Origin: Clostridiales bacterium Firm_04
GTDB lineage: Bacteria; Bacillota; Clostridia; Oscillospirales; Ruminococcaceae
DNA length: 64,000 nt
NCBI GenBank assembly: GCA_001603005.1
Contig: LVAJ01000008.1
Span: 1 to 64,000, forward strand
Direction: 5' to 3'
Positions 1 through 8,275 of this stretch are shown here, one piece after another; position 1 is the first letter of the stretch; every line of letters begins with the position of its first letter. Position numbers and translations under genes: made by a program. The notes beneath the pieces are model-generated. The model worked only from the letters and a program-made list of their open reading frames with translations. It was not told where the DNA came from and did no database searches.

Positions 1-51
1 ACTGAAAGAGACGGCAATGTAGAACTTGCTCGATTTGTATTGGAAAGATAA
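1..51 (+). CDS. 3' end of an unidentified gene (partial)
   Basis: The first 51 bases read as one open frame ending in TAA, giving a 16-residue C-terminus that finishes in FVLER. The gene starts before the window, so its identity cannot be judged. The hairpin at 85-120 lies just downstream and may end its transcript too, although the U-rich side of that hairpin faces the other strand. Confidence 0.4.
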   Translation, partial: TERDGNVELARFVLER

Positions 52-84
52 ATTCTGATTTATCTTAGAACCCGTATAAAATAC

Positions 85-120
85 AATGCCCCGAAGCACT
101 TTGAAATGCTTCGGGGCATT
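85..120 (-). terminator. Rho-independent terminator of the pectate lyase gene
   Basis: A perfect 14-bp stem (85-98 with 107-120, 8-nt loop) is followed on the minus strand by a T-rich stretch (TGTATTTTATA). It lies 45 bases after the pectate lyase stop codon. The plus-strand side lacks a T-run, so it mainly serves the minus strand. Confidence 0.8.
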
Positions 121-165
121 GCTGTAAAGGCGGCGGGGTGCTTCTGCATTGCCGCTGATTTTGGC

Positions 166-2160
166 TTAAAGCGTGATCTGTCTTGCGATGAAGCGGAGAA
201 TCGCCGTGAGGTCATCGGCAGTGATCCCGGCGCTGCCGTCGCAGTCTGCATTCGCAAGCCCGTGTTCAGTCGGCATGACGCCTTTGTCTGCAACGAGGAA
301 CCGTGCGAGCATGACCGCATCGGAAACATCCGTGATCCCGTCGCCGGTGATGTCGCCGCGGACAGTTTGTGCGGGTGTTCCGGATGCGGAGCTGACCGGC
401 GCTTCTGTTGTGGCGACCGTTGTGGTCTCCGCAGTCGTTGCGGTTGTCAGAACCGTCGTTGTGACCGGTTCAGTTGTGGTTGTGGCGGCGGCTGCGGTTG
501 TCGTGCTCTGCGGCGCGGTCTCTGCCGGCTGGACATATGCGCCGCTGCCGATCGAGACAATTGCCGATTTGTAGCCGATGAGAGCCGCTTTCAGCTCTGC
601 ATTGACAGCGTAGCCGGCATCATCCTTTGCATTGTCGAACTGCCAGCGGAAATCGCCGCCCTGCAGCCGTCCTGCGCCTGCCGTGACGATCGCAGGAACC
701 TGCTCCGGCGCGTCTGCCTGATAGGTATACATGACCGAAGATGTGTCGAAATTGTTGTATGCCGTACCGCCGGAGAGTGTTTTGACGGAATCGGGCACTT
801 TCTCATTTGCCGCTTTGACCTCATAGGCATCGAAGCTGCTGTTGTTCGCCTGATAGGTGATATAGCTTTTGGCATCCTTGATGACGTTGTTGTAAGCCTT
901 GATGATGCCGCCTGCCTCGCCGGAGAATGTGCCCTCGCCCTGCGCATCGGTGCCCTGTTGGCTGCTCAGCATGGGCTTGGGGCAGTTGCGGAAATAGTTC
1001 TGCTCGACGAATGCCGAAGCGCCCATTGTCACGCCGACGCCGTATTTTGCATTGCCGTCGAAATAATTATTATAGATGTGGACGGTGCAGGTGCGGATGC
1101 GGGGATGACGGGAATCGGAATGGTCATACCAGTTGTGATGATAGGTGATGTAGTTTTCCGGCGATTCGGACTTCATGCCCTGCAGATTGCACTTGCCGTT
1201 GTCCCAGAAGTGGTTATAGGAATGCGTGATATAAGAGGATGTTTTCGTATCGAGCGCGCCGTCGCCCTTTGCCTGATCGGCGTCGGAGCCTGCATCGCCG
1301 TAGAACAGGTCGCAGTTGTGTACCCAGACATGATCGTTGTTCTGCTGCAAGCCGATGTCATCGCCCTCATTGCTGTTGCAGTTCATGAAGCCGATGTTCC
1401 GCACCTCGACATTCGAGCAGTTTGCAATGCGCAGCCCGAAGCCGTTGAAGACGGTGTCCTTGCCGATGCCCTCAATGGTCACGCCGCAGCTCAGGCGTTT
1501 GGATGCGCCGCTGCCCTTGAGCAGCAGATCGCCTGCCATGAGCGTTTCGGGATCGGTGAGATTGCCGATGCAGCGGATATCGAGCGGACGCTTGTCATAG
1601 CCCTTCTGATAGGCAGTCAGGATGTTCTGGATGCCGGCTGCAGCGGTTGTTTTGCCCTTGCTGTCGGAGACCACATCCAGCGAAACGGTATTTTTGGTAT
1701 CCTCGGTGACATAGAGCACGACCGCATCACTTTTCAGTGTGCCGTCATTGTTGTAGGCGCCGGACGATGTACCGCCGACGAATCCGAAGCCGGAGCGGTC
1801 GAGTGCGGTGACGGTCACGGTCTGCTCGGCGGCGCCGGAAGCATTCTCTTTGCCGCCGGTCAGCGGCACGACTTTGAGCGTATGCGTGCCGGCTTTCAGT
1901 CCGACCGCATCTGCGCGGAAATATCCGTTGTACTGCCGGATGAGCATGCTGTCGAGCTGCTTGCCGTCTGCATAGACATTGTAGCCCGAAGCACCGGCAG
2001 CGGGTTCCCATTCGCAGTACGCCGATTCGCCTGCGCCCTCTGCCAGTGTCAGCCGGACTGCGTCCGCAGCCTGTGCCTGCATGCCTGCCGCCGGAATCAG
2101 ACCGGCTGCCAGTGCCGCGCAGCAGATCCCTGCTGCAAGTTTGCGATTTGCCTGTTTCAT
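166..2160 (-). CDS. Secreted PL1-family pectate lyase with type I dockerin
   Basis: Predicted to cleave polygalacturonate by beta-elimination outside the cell. The 664-residue protein has a signal peptide (about 1-31, ending AQA), an N-terminal fibronectin/Ig-like stretch (about 34-118), a parallel beta-helix pectate lyase domain (about 120-480) with the PL1 arginine motif RHPRIR at 351-356 and a DxxxDxxxGDGALD region before it, a Thr-rich linker, and a C-terminal dockerin (about 600-664) with two calcium-loop repeats (DITGDGITDVSD and DCDGSAGITADD). The start is chosen at 2160 because GGGAGG sits 8 bases upstream and a signal peptide follows at once; an in-frame ATG further upstream (2253) has no ribosome site. 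The dockerin implies attachment to a cohesin scaffoldin not present in this window. Confidence 0.93.
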   Translation of the reverse strand: MKQANRKLAAGICCAALAAGLIPAAGMQAQAADAVRLTLAEGAGESAYCEWEPAAGASGYNVYADGKQLDSMLIRQYNGYFRADAVGLKAGTHTLKVVPLTGGKENASGAAEQTVTVTALDRSGFGFVGGTSSGAYNNDGTLKSDAVVLYVTEDTKNTVSLDVVSDSKGKTTAAAGIQNILTAYQKGYDKRPLDIRCIGNLTDPETLMAGDLLLKGSGASKRLSCGVTIEGIGKDTVFNGFGLRIANCSNVEVRNIGFMNCNSNEGDDIGLQQNNDHVWVHNCDLFYGDAGSDADQAKGDGALDTKTSSYITHSYNHFWDNGKCNLQGMKSESPENYITYHHNWYDHSDSRHPRIRTCTVHIYNNYFDGNAKYGVGVTMGASAFVEQNYFRNCPKPMLSSQQGTDAQGEGTFSGEAGGIIKAYNNVIKDAKSYITYQANNSSFDAYEVKAANEKVPDSVKTLSGGTAYNNFDTSSVMYTYQADAPEQVPAIVTAGAGRLQGGDFRWQFDNAKDDAGYAVNAELKAALIGYKSAIVSIGSGAYVQPAETAPQSTTTAAAATTTTEPVTTTVLTTATTAETTTVATTEAPVSSASGTPAQTVRGDITGDGITDVSDAVMLARFLVADKGVMPTEHGLANADCDGSAGITADDLTAILRFIARQITL

Positions 2161-2224
2161 GTTGGTTTCCTCCCAAAAATCATTCGTGTTTTCCCTGCGG
2201 AGCTCTGTTTTTTGCTCCGGTATT

Positions 2225-2253
2225 ATTATAACGTGAATTTTGCCGCAGCGCAA
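2225..2253 (-). promoter_or_regulatory. SigA-type promoter of the pectate lyase gene
   Basis: On the minus strand TTGCGC (2248-2253), a 17-bp spacer and TATAAT (2225-2230) are followed by a leader of about 57 nt before the start codon. The stretch 2254-2402 between this and the hrcA promoter shows no gene or structure I can support. Confidence 0.75.
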
Positions 2254-2402
2254 TGAACAATCCTACCGAACTACTGTACAATCATCCTCTGAATATGCCG
2301 CAAAAGCAGATTTGTGTGCCAAAAATATTGACGATGATACATCGGAAAAGGCGAATGACTTTGTGCGAGGTGACGAAGTTTGTGAAAACTGTGCGGGAAT
2401 GC

Positions 2403-2431
2403 TTGACAAGCGGGCGGAAAAGTGGTATCTT
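2403..2431 (+). promoter_or_regulatory. SigA-type promoter of the hrcA-grpE-dnaK operon
   Basis: TTGACA (2403-2408), a 17-bp spacer and TATCTT (2426-2431). The predicted transcription start falls inside the CIRCE element that begins at 2436, the usual arrangement for HrcA autoregulation. Confidence 0.85.
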
Positions 2432-2435
2432 ATAT

Positions 2436-2462
2436 TTAGCACTCGGAGAGATAGAGTGCTAG
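2436..2462 (+). promoter_or_regulatory. CIRCE operator (HrcA binding site)
   Basis: TTAGCACTC, nine bases, then GAGTGCTAG: the classical CIRCE inverted repeat with one change at the last base. It lies directly after the -10 box and 70 bases before the hrcA start, so bound HrcA would block initiation until heat stress withdraws it. Confidence 0.95.
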
Positions 2463-2531
2463 CACATGAAAAAGCAGTCTGCAACCGGCATGCACCGGAA
2501 GCGGGACTGCGGCGGGAAAGGAGTGGCGCGA

Positions 2532-3572
2532 ATGGATGACCGGAAGCTCAGGATCCTTGCCGCCGTCGTGGATGAATACGTCACAACCGGCGAACCGGTC
2601 GGTTCCAAGACCATTGCCGCGCTGCCGGATATCAAGGTATCTTCCGCAACGATCCGCAATGATATGGCGGTGCTGGAGCAGCTCGGACTGCTGGAGCAGC
2701 CGCATACCTCTGCCGGCAGAGTGCCGACCTTTCAGGGGTATAAGGTCTATATTGAAAAATGTATGTCCGGCGCACAGCTGCCGGAAGCCGAAAAGCAGCG
2801 GCTCGACAGCATGTTCGAGAAAGACGGCGCGCTCACGGAGGACGGTCTGATTCAGTCCGCAACCTCAGCGCTCGCCGAGATCACGAAATGTGCCGCCGTC
2901 GCCGTCAATGCGATGCCGCAGTTCTCGGTGATCTCGAAGGTCGAGGTCATCCCGACCGGCAAGCGGCTCTATGTGATCTTGCTGATCACTTCGGCAGGCA
3001 ATATCAAAAACAAGGCTTGCAGACTGGAATTTGACCTCAACGATGAACAGCTGCAATTCTTTACCGCATTCCTGACAGAGCATCTGCACGGCGTATCGCT
3101 CAGCGATCTTTCGCCGGAAATGGTAGATAAGCTTGTCACCGCAATGGGCGCCTATATGGCAACGCTCAGTCCGCTGGTGCAGGGGCTCTATGAGCTCAGC
3201 CGCGACATGATGCGGCAGGAGCTGACCGTCAACGGCACGCGCAATCTGCTGACCTGTCAGGAGCTTGCAACACAGGATATCGTTGAATTTATGGAGAATC
3301 AGGATGTCATCATGCCGATCCTCAATGATACGTTCAGCGGCATCCATGTGATGTTCAGTGAAGATGCCAAGCGGGAGCACCCGCAGCAGACATTCGTGAT
3401 CGGCAATTCGAGCATGATCGTCGGGCAGTATCAGAAGGACGGCAAAACCGCCGGACGGCTCGGCATCATCGGTCCGATGCGGCTGAATTATGCAAAGGTG
3501 ATCCCTTATCTTGAATATTTTACAGAGAAAATCAGCAATCTGATTTCCGAAAAGGAGGAGGACGACACATGA
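2532..3572 (+). CDS. hrcA: Heat-inducible transcription repressor HrcA
   Basis: Represses the heat-shock operon by binding CIRCE; activity normally depends on GroEL folding. The 346-residue length is typical. The N-terminal winged helix contains VGSKTIA and SSATIRNDM, the HrcA DNA-binding region, followed by HTSAGRVPT and a GAF-like C-terminal half. I place the start at 2532, where AAAGGAG lies 8 bases upstream; an in-frame ATG at 2466 has no ribosome site and sits against CIRCE. The stop overlaps the grpE start (ATGA), so the two are translationally coupled. Confidence 0.95.
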   Translation: MDDRKLRILAAVVDEYVTTGEPVGSKTIAALPDIKVSSATIRNDMAVLEQLGLLEQPHTSAGRVPTFQGYKVYIEKCMSGAQLPEAEKQRLDSMFEKDGALTEDGLIQSATSALAEITKCAAVAVNAMPQFSVISKVEVIPTGKRLYVILLITSAGNIKNKACRLEFDLNDEQLQFFTAFLTEHLHGVSLSDLSPEMVDKLVTAMGAYMATLSPLVQGLYELSRDMMRQELTVNGTRNLLTCQELATQDIVEFMENQDVIMPILNDTFSGIHVMFSEDAKREHPQQTFVIGNSSMIVGQYQKDGKTAGRLGIIGPMRLNYAKVIPYLEYFTEKISNLISEKEEDDT

Positions 3573-4162
3573 CAGACGAGATTCGCGATGCGGACGGCTG
3601 CGAGGACTTTGAGTCTTTGGAGGAAAGCGGACTGCATGAGGCTGCGGAGGAACCGGAAGATCCCGAAGCGCTGACGGAGGACACCGCGGACGCGGAAGCC
3701 GGCGACGGCGAGGCGGAATCCGCAGAGGAACCCGATGCCGCAGAAAAGGCATTGCAGGAAGCAAATGACAAGTACATGCGGCTGTTTGCGGAGTTTGACA
3801 ACTTCCGGAAGCGCACCGCAAAGGAGAAATCCGAGACCTATCAGGACGCCGTCGCAAAGACCGTTCTGGAGCTGCTGCCCGCCGTGGACAGCTTTGAGCG
3901 TGCAATGGAATCCCCGTGCACGGACGAAGCCTACCGCAGCGGCATGGAGAAGATCTATCAGCAGATGACTTCGATCCTTTCAAAGCTCGGCGTCGAGGAG
4001 ATCCCCGCACTGAACGAGCCCTTTGATCCGAAGGTGCACAACGCGATCCGGCAGATCGAGGATGAGAACTTCGGGGAATCGACCGTCTGCCAGGTCTACC
4101 AGAAAGGCTATCGCCTCGGAGACCGCATCATCAGATGCGCAATGGTATCCGTTGCCAACTAG
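3569..4162 (+). CDS. grpE: Nucleotide exchange factor GrpE
   Basis: Releases ADP from DnaK. The 197-residue protein has a long acidic N-terminal tail (about 1-60, Glu/Asp-rich), then the coiled coil (DKYMRLFAEFDNFRKRT) and the beta-domain ending (VCQVYQKGYRLGDRIIRCAMV) typical of GrpE. An AAGGAGG ribosome site lies upstream inside hrcA and the start overlaps the hrcA stop. The 82-nt gap to dnaK contains two small GC hairpins (CCGG/CCGG and GCCGC/GCGGC) that could affect mRNA processing but are not followed by T-runs. Confidence 0.95.
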   Translation: MTDEIRDADGCEDFESLEESGLHEAAEEPEDPEALTEDTADAEAGDGEAESAEEPDAAEKALQEANDKYMRLFAEFDNFRKRTAKEKSETYQDAVAKTVLELLPAVDSFERAMESPCTDEAYRSGMEKIYQQMTSILSKLGVEEIPALNEPFDPKVHNAIRQIEDENFGESTVCQVYQKGYRLGDRIIRCAMVSVAN

Positions 4163-4244
4163 TCCGGTGCATGCCGGATGCCGCGGAAAAAGCGGCACAA
4201 TATTTTGATGATTCTGAAAAGATTATTCTTAGGAGGATAAGATT

Positions 4245-6098
4245 ATGAGCAAGATTATCGGTATCGACCTCGGTACAACCAATTCCTGCGTCGCTGTTAT
4301 GGAAGGCGGCAACGCAGTTGTCATCCCGAACGCAGAGGGCGCAAGAACCACGCCGTCTGTTGTTGCAGTTTCCAAGACCGGTGAGCGTCTGGTCGGTCAG
4401 ATCGCAAAGCGTCAGGCGATCACCAATCCGGATAACACCGTCATTTCGATCAAGAGAAAAATGGGCTCCAACGAGAAGGTCACCGTGGACGGCAAGGCTT
4501 ATACGCCGCAGGAGATCTCCGCAATGATCCTGCAGAAGCTGAAGGCGGATGCAGAGGCATATCTCGGCGAGCCGGTTTCCGAAGCGGTCATCACCGTTCC
4601 GGCATACTTCACCGACAGCCAGCGTCAGGCAACCAAGGACGCAGGTCAGATCGCAGGTCTGAACGTCAAGCGTATCATCAATGAGCCGACTGCTGCAGCA
4701 CTGTCCTACGGCATCGACAAGGAAGATGAGCAGAAGATCATGGTCTTCGACCTCGGCGGCGGTACGTTCGATGTCTCGATCATCGACATGGGCGACGGCG
4801 TGACCGAAGTGCTTGCAACTGCCGGTAACAACCGTCTCGGCGGCGATGACTTCGACCAGCGCATCATCGACTGGATGATCGACGAGTTCAAGAAGACCGA
4901 GGGCATCGACCTCAGAAACGACAAGACCGCAATGCAGCGTCTGAAGGAAGCAGCTGAAAAGGCAAAGATCGAGCTTTCTTCCATGACCACGACCAATATC
5001 AACCAGCCGTTCATCAGCGTGGACGCAAACGGCCCGAAGCATCTCGACCTCACGCTGACACAGGCAAAGTTCAATGAGATGACCGCAGACCTCGTCAAAG
5101 CGACAATGGGACCGGTCGATCAGGCACTCCGCGATTCCGGACTCAGCCCGTCTGATCTGGATAAGGTTCTGCTTGTCGGCGGTTCTTCGAGAATCCCGGC
5201 TGTGCAGGAGGCTGTCAAGCAGCGCATCGGCAAGGAGCCGTTCAAGGGCATCAATCCGGATGAGTGCGTGGCACTCGGCGCCGCATATCAGGGCGGTATC
5301 CTCGGCGGCGACGTCAAGGAAGGTCTGCTCCTGCTCGACGTCACCCCGCTGTCCCTCGGTCTGGAGACCATGGGCGGTGTCTGCACCAAGCTGATCGAGC
5401 GCAACACCACGATCCCGACCAAGAAGTCGCAGGTGTTCTCCACCGCTGCGGATAATCAGCCGGCAGTTGACATCGTTGTCCTGCAGGGCGAGCGTGAATT
5501 TGCACGTGACAACAAGAAGCTCGGCGAGTTCCGTCTTGACGGCATCGCACCGGCACCGCGCGGTGTCCCGCAGATCGAAGTCACCTTCGATATCGACGCA
5601 AACGGCATCGTGCATGTTTCCGCAAAGGATCTCGGCACCGGCAAGGAGCAGAATATCACGATAACTTCTTCCACCAACATGAGCAAGGAAGATATCGACC
5701 GCGCAGTCCGCGAGGCAGAGCAGTTTGCTGAGGAGGACAAGAAGCGCAAGGAATCCGTCGATGCGAAGAACAACGGTGAATCCCTCGTGTTCCAGTGCGA
5801 GAAGGCACTCAAGGAGTTCGGCGATAAGGTCTCCGCAGATGACAAGGCACCGATCGAGAGCGCACTCAATGACCTGAAGGAAGCGCTCAAGAGCGACAAC
5901 ACCGAGGACATCAAGGCAAAGACCGAAGCGCTCCAGAATGCATTCTATGCACTCAGCTCCAAGGTTTACCAGCAGGCAAATCCGCAGGGCGGCGCACCGG
6001 ATTTCAGCAACATGGACACGGGCAATATGGGCGGCAGCGCAAACAACGGCGGCAGCAATGACGACGGCGTTGTGGATGCCGATTTCACCGAAGCATAA
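4245..6098 (+). CDS. dnaK: Molecular chaperone DnaK (Hsp70)
   Basis: ATP-driven chaperone acting with DnaJ and GrpE in the cytoplasm. At 617 residues it is of normal length. The N-terminus [19 protein letters not shown], the phosphate motif [12 protein letters not shown], the [14 protein letters not shown] stretch, the substrate domain ([18 protein letters not shown]) and the final DADFTEA are all diagnostic. The ribosome site AGGAGG precedes the ATG by 9 bases. Codon use is strongly biased, as expected for a highly expressed gene. Confidence 0.98.
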   Translation: MSKIIGIDLGTTNSCVAVMEGGNAVVIPNAEGARTTPSVVAVSKTGERLVGQIAKRQAITNPDNTVISIKRKMGSNEKVTVDGKAYTPQEISAMILQKLKADAEAYLGEPVSEAVITVPAYFTDSQRQATKDAGQIAGLNVKRIINEPTAAALSYGIDKEDEQKIMVFDLGGGTFDVSIIDMGDGVTEVLATAGNNRLGGDDFDQRIIDWMIDEFKKTEGIDLRNDKTAMQRLKEAAEKAKIELSSMTTTNINQPFISVDANGPKHLDLTLTQAKFNEMTADLVKATMGPVDQALRDSGLSPSDLDKVLLVGGSSRIPAVQEAVKQRIGKEPFKGINPDECVALGAAYQGGILGGDVKEGLLLLDVTPLSLGLETMGGVCTKLIERNTTIPTKKSQVFSTAADNQPAVDIVVLQGEREFARDNKKLGEFRLDGIAPAPRGVPQIEVTFDIDANGIVHVSAKDLGTGKEQNITITSSTNMSKEDIDRAVREAEQFAEEDKKRKESVDAKNNGESLVFQCEKALKEFGDKVSADDKAPIESALNDLKEALKSDNTEDIKAKTEALQNAFYALSSKVYQQANPQGGAPDFSNMDTGNMGGSANNGGSNDDGVVDADFTEA

Positions 6099-6118
6099 TC
6101 ACAAAAGAATGATGCGTC

Positions 6119-6143
6119 AGGGGTGGAATATTCTTCCGCCCCT
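6119..6143 (+). other. Hairpin between dnaK and dnaJ
   Basis: AGGGGTGGAA pairs with TTCCGCCCCT around a 5-nt loop, directly after dnaK. No T-run follows, so it is more likely an mRNA 3'-end stabiliser or a weak attenuator than a full terminator. The rest of the 332-base dnaK-dnaJ gap holds a small open frame and the dnaJ promoter. Confidence 0.45.
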
Positions 6144-6199
6144 CTCGCCGTACCTGTATATACATCCGGATTGCAGCCGCATGGAAAGGACACAGCCGC

Positions 6200-6298
6200 A
6201 TGAACGACAAACGCGATTATATCATCATGACACTGGCAACACTGGCGATTCTGGCATTGCTGATTCTGTTTTATTCGATGCTGTCATGCTGCCTTTGA
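6200..6298 (+). CDS. Possible 32-residue single-pass membrane peptide
   Basis: A short open frame with a GGAAAGGA ribosome-like site 9 bases upstream encodes a charged N-terminus (MNDKRDY) followed by one strongly hydrophobic helix (ILALLILFYSML) and a CC pair near the end. Such tiny membrane proteins are often missed. No family is recognised; it could be fortuitous, but the site, the topology and the position in an otherwise empty gap argue for expression with dnaK. Confidence 0.4.
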   Translation: MNDKRDYIIMTLATLAILALLILFYSMLSCCL

Positions 6299-6334
6299 GG
6301 CACGCGGCAGCGGGCTGAAAGATTTGCAGAAGCC

Positions 6335-6363
6335 TTGCAATCCGTCCGGAATTGTGCTATAAT
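6335..6363 (+). promoter_or_regulatory. SigA-type promoter of dnaJ
   Basis: TTGCAA (6335-6340), a 17-bp spacer and a perfect TATAAT (6358-6363). There is no CIRCE here, so dnaJ can be transcribed independently of HrcA in addition to any read-through from dnaK. Confidence 0.8.
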
Positions 6364-6430
6364 ATACAGGTCTTTATCTGCGGGCAGAACCGCAGTCAGA
6401 ATGAGATCAACACACGAAAGGGTGTAGAAT

Positions 6431-7588
6431 ATGGCTGACAAAAGAGATTACTATGAGGTACTGGGCGTCAGCAGATCCGCTACGGATGATGAGCTGAAAA
6501 AGGCATATCGCCAGCTGGCACGGCAGTATCATCCCGATCTGCATCCGGACGATCCGACCGCAGAGGAAAAATTCAAGGAGATCACCGAGGCTTACGAGGT
6601 GCTCTCGAACAGTGAAAAGCGTCAGATCTACGATCAGTACGGTCATGACGGCCTCGACAGCAACGGTATGGGCTCCGGCATGGGCGGATTCTCTGATGTC
6701 AGTGAGATCCTTGAGAGTCTGTTCGGCGGCATGGGCGGCATGGGCGGCATGTTCGGCGGCGGCAGCCGGATGCAGAATCCGAATGCACCGCGCGCCGGCA
6801 GAGACCTTCAGACCAGCGTGACCATTGACTTCATGGATGCATGCAACGGCAAATCGCAGAACGTGCAGGTGCAGCGCATGGAGACCTGTCCGGACTGTCA
6901 CGGCTCCGGCAGCGCAGGCAATTCCGGTGCAGAGATCTGTCCGGACTGTCAGGGACGCGGAACGGTCAAATCGACACAGCGCACGCCGTTCGGCATGATC
7001 TCGTCCTCGAAGCCGTGTCCGCACTGCGGCGGCAAGGGCAAGATCATCAAGAACCCGTGCCAGAAGTGCCGCGGCGCAGGCAGAGTGCGCATTACCAAGA
7101 GCATCAATGTGGATATTCCGGCGGGCATCGACGACGGTCAGATGATCCGCGTTTCCGGCATGGGCGATGCGGGTGTGAACGGCGGTCCGAGCGGCAACCT
7201 GATTGTCGGCGTGAACGTCAGGCAGCATCCGGTCTTCCAGCGCGAGGATTACGACATTCACTGCGATATCCCGATCACCTATGCACAGGCAGTGCTCGGC
7301 GATGAGATCGTTGTCCCGACCATTGACGGCAATGTGAAGTACCGCATCGGCGAGGGTACACAGACCGGAACCGTTTTCCGTCTGCGCGGCAAGGGCGTCA
7401 AGAAGCTCCAGCGCAATGACCAGCGCGGCGATCAGTATGTCAAGGTCTATGTCGAGGTGCCGAAGGGGCTTACCAAGAAGCAGAAGGAAATGCTCCAGCA
7501 GTTCGAGTCCTCGCTGGAATCGAAGAATTACGCAAAGCGCGATACGTTCTTCAAAAAGCTCAAGGATCTGATCGGCAAGGATAAGTAA
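6431..7588 (+). CDS. dnaJ: Molecular chaperone DnaJ (Hsp40)
   Basis: Co-chaperone that delivers substrates to DnaK and stimulates its ATPase. The 385-residue protein has a J domain with the HPD motif (YHPDLHPDD), a Gly/Phe-Gly/Met linker (about 75-115), four zinc repeats ([32 protein letters not shown]) and the C-terminal substrate-binding domain. The ribosome site is AAAGGGTG. It closes the heat-shock cluster and has its own promoter. Confidence 0.97.
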   Translation: MADKRDYYEVLGVSRSATDDELKKAYRQLARQYHPDLHPDDPTAEEKFKEITEAYEVLSNSEKRQIYDQYGHDGLDSNGMGSGMGGFSDVSEILESLFGGMGGMGGMFGGGSRMQNPNAPRAGRDLQTSVTIDFMDACNGKSQNVQVQRMETCPDCHGSGSAGNSGAEICPDCQGRGTVKSTQRTPFGMISSSKPCPHCGGKGKIIKNPCQKCRGAGRVRITKSINVDIPAGIDDGQMIRVSGMGDAGVNGGPSGNLIVGVNVRQHPVFQREDYDIHCDIPITYAQAVLGDEIVVPTIDGNVKYRIGEGTQTGTVFRLRGKGVKKLQRNDQRGDQYVKVYVEVPKGLTKKQKEMLQQFESSLESKNYAKRDTFFKKLKDLIGKDK

Positions 7589-7600
7589 ACAGCATCATCA

Positions 7601-7634
7601 AGCCCCGAAGCAGAATTGTTTCGGGGCTGTTTTG
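7601..7634 (+). terminator. Rho-independent terminator after dnaJ
   Basis: AGCCCCGAA (7601-7609) pairs with TTCGGGGCT (7620-7628), followed by GTTTTG. It lies 12 bases after the dnaJ stop. Confidence 0.85.
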
Positions 7635-7717
7635 ATATTTGCGGCAAAATTTTCTGCCGTGCGTGATATTTCCGACAGTTTTTCCGTCATTACTGACAGA
7701 GAAGGAGGTGAAGCGGC

Positions 7718-8275
7718 GTGACCGATGCAGAGATTATCCGATTGTATCAGCAGCGCGATGAAAAAGCGGTGCAGGAGACAAAACAGCAGTACGAATCCCT
7801 TTGTATGACCATCGCATACAACATTCTCGGGACCCGCGAGGATGCGGAGGAGTGCTTTGACGATGCACTGATGCATCTCTGGCATGCGATCCCGCCTGCC
7901 GAACCGGAATCTCTCGGTGCGTTCCTTGTGACCGCAGTCCGGAATGCGGCGCGGGACCGTCTTGCGTATGCCAATGCAAAACGGCGCGGCGGCGGTCAGC
8001 TGACTGTCGCAATAGACGAGCTGAAGGACTGTTTTCAGTCGCCGGAGCATCCTGACCGGATGCTGGACAGCATTGCCCTGCGCGATGCATTCCGGCGGTT
8101 TCTGCCGACGCTCTCTCCGGCAGCACGCATGATTTTCCTGCGGCGTTACTGGCTTTGCCTGACCGCAAAGGAGGTCGCAGCGGAAACAGGCTGTTCGGTC
8201 GGGCGTGTGAATATGTCACTTCTGCGCACCCGCAAAAAGCTGAAGACATTTTTGGAAAAGGAGGAATTGCTGTGA
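7718..8275 (+). CDS. ECF-type sigma-70 family RNA polymerase sigma factor (pair 1)
   Basis: The 185-residue protein has the two-domain layout of an alternative sigma factor: region 2 (about 10-80, with YNILGTREDAEECFDDAL) and region 4 (about 120-185, with LSPAARMIFLRRYW and a helix-turn-helix ending MSLLRTRKKLK). The start is GTG at 7718, 7 bases after AAGGAGGTG. The stop overlaps the start of the following membrane protein, so they are coupled. By position that protein should hold this sigma factor inactive. The locus at 48394-51614 is a paralogous pair with a different ectodomain. Confidence 0.85.
   Translation: MTDAEIIRLYQQRDEKAVQETKQQYESLCMTIAYNILGTREDAEECFDDALMHLWHAIPPAEPESLGAFLVTAVRNAARDRLAYANAKRRGGGQLTVAIDELKDCFQSPEHPDRMLDSIALRDAFRRFLPTLSPAARMIFLRRYWLCLTAKEVAAETGCSVGRVNMSLLRTRKKLKTFLEKEELL

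Noticed and set aside
106-2256. Long plus-strand open frame of over 700 codons opposite the pectate lyase gene
   Set aside because: It is antisense to a clear pectate lyase with signal peptide and dockerin, has no ribosome site and is rich in Cys/Arg as expected for a shadow frame in GC-rich DNA.
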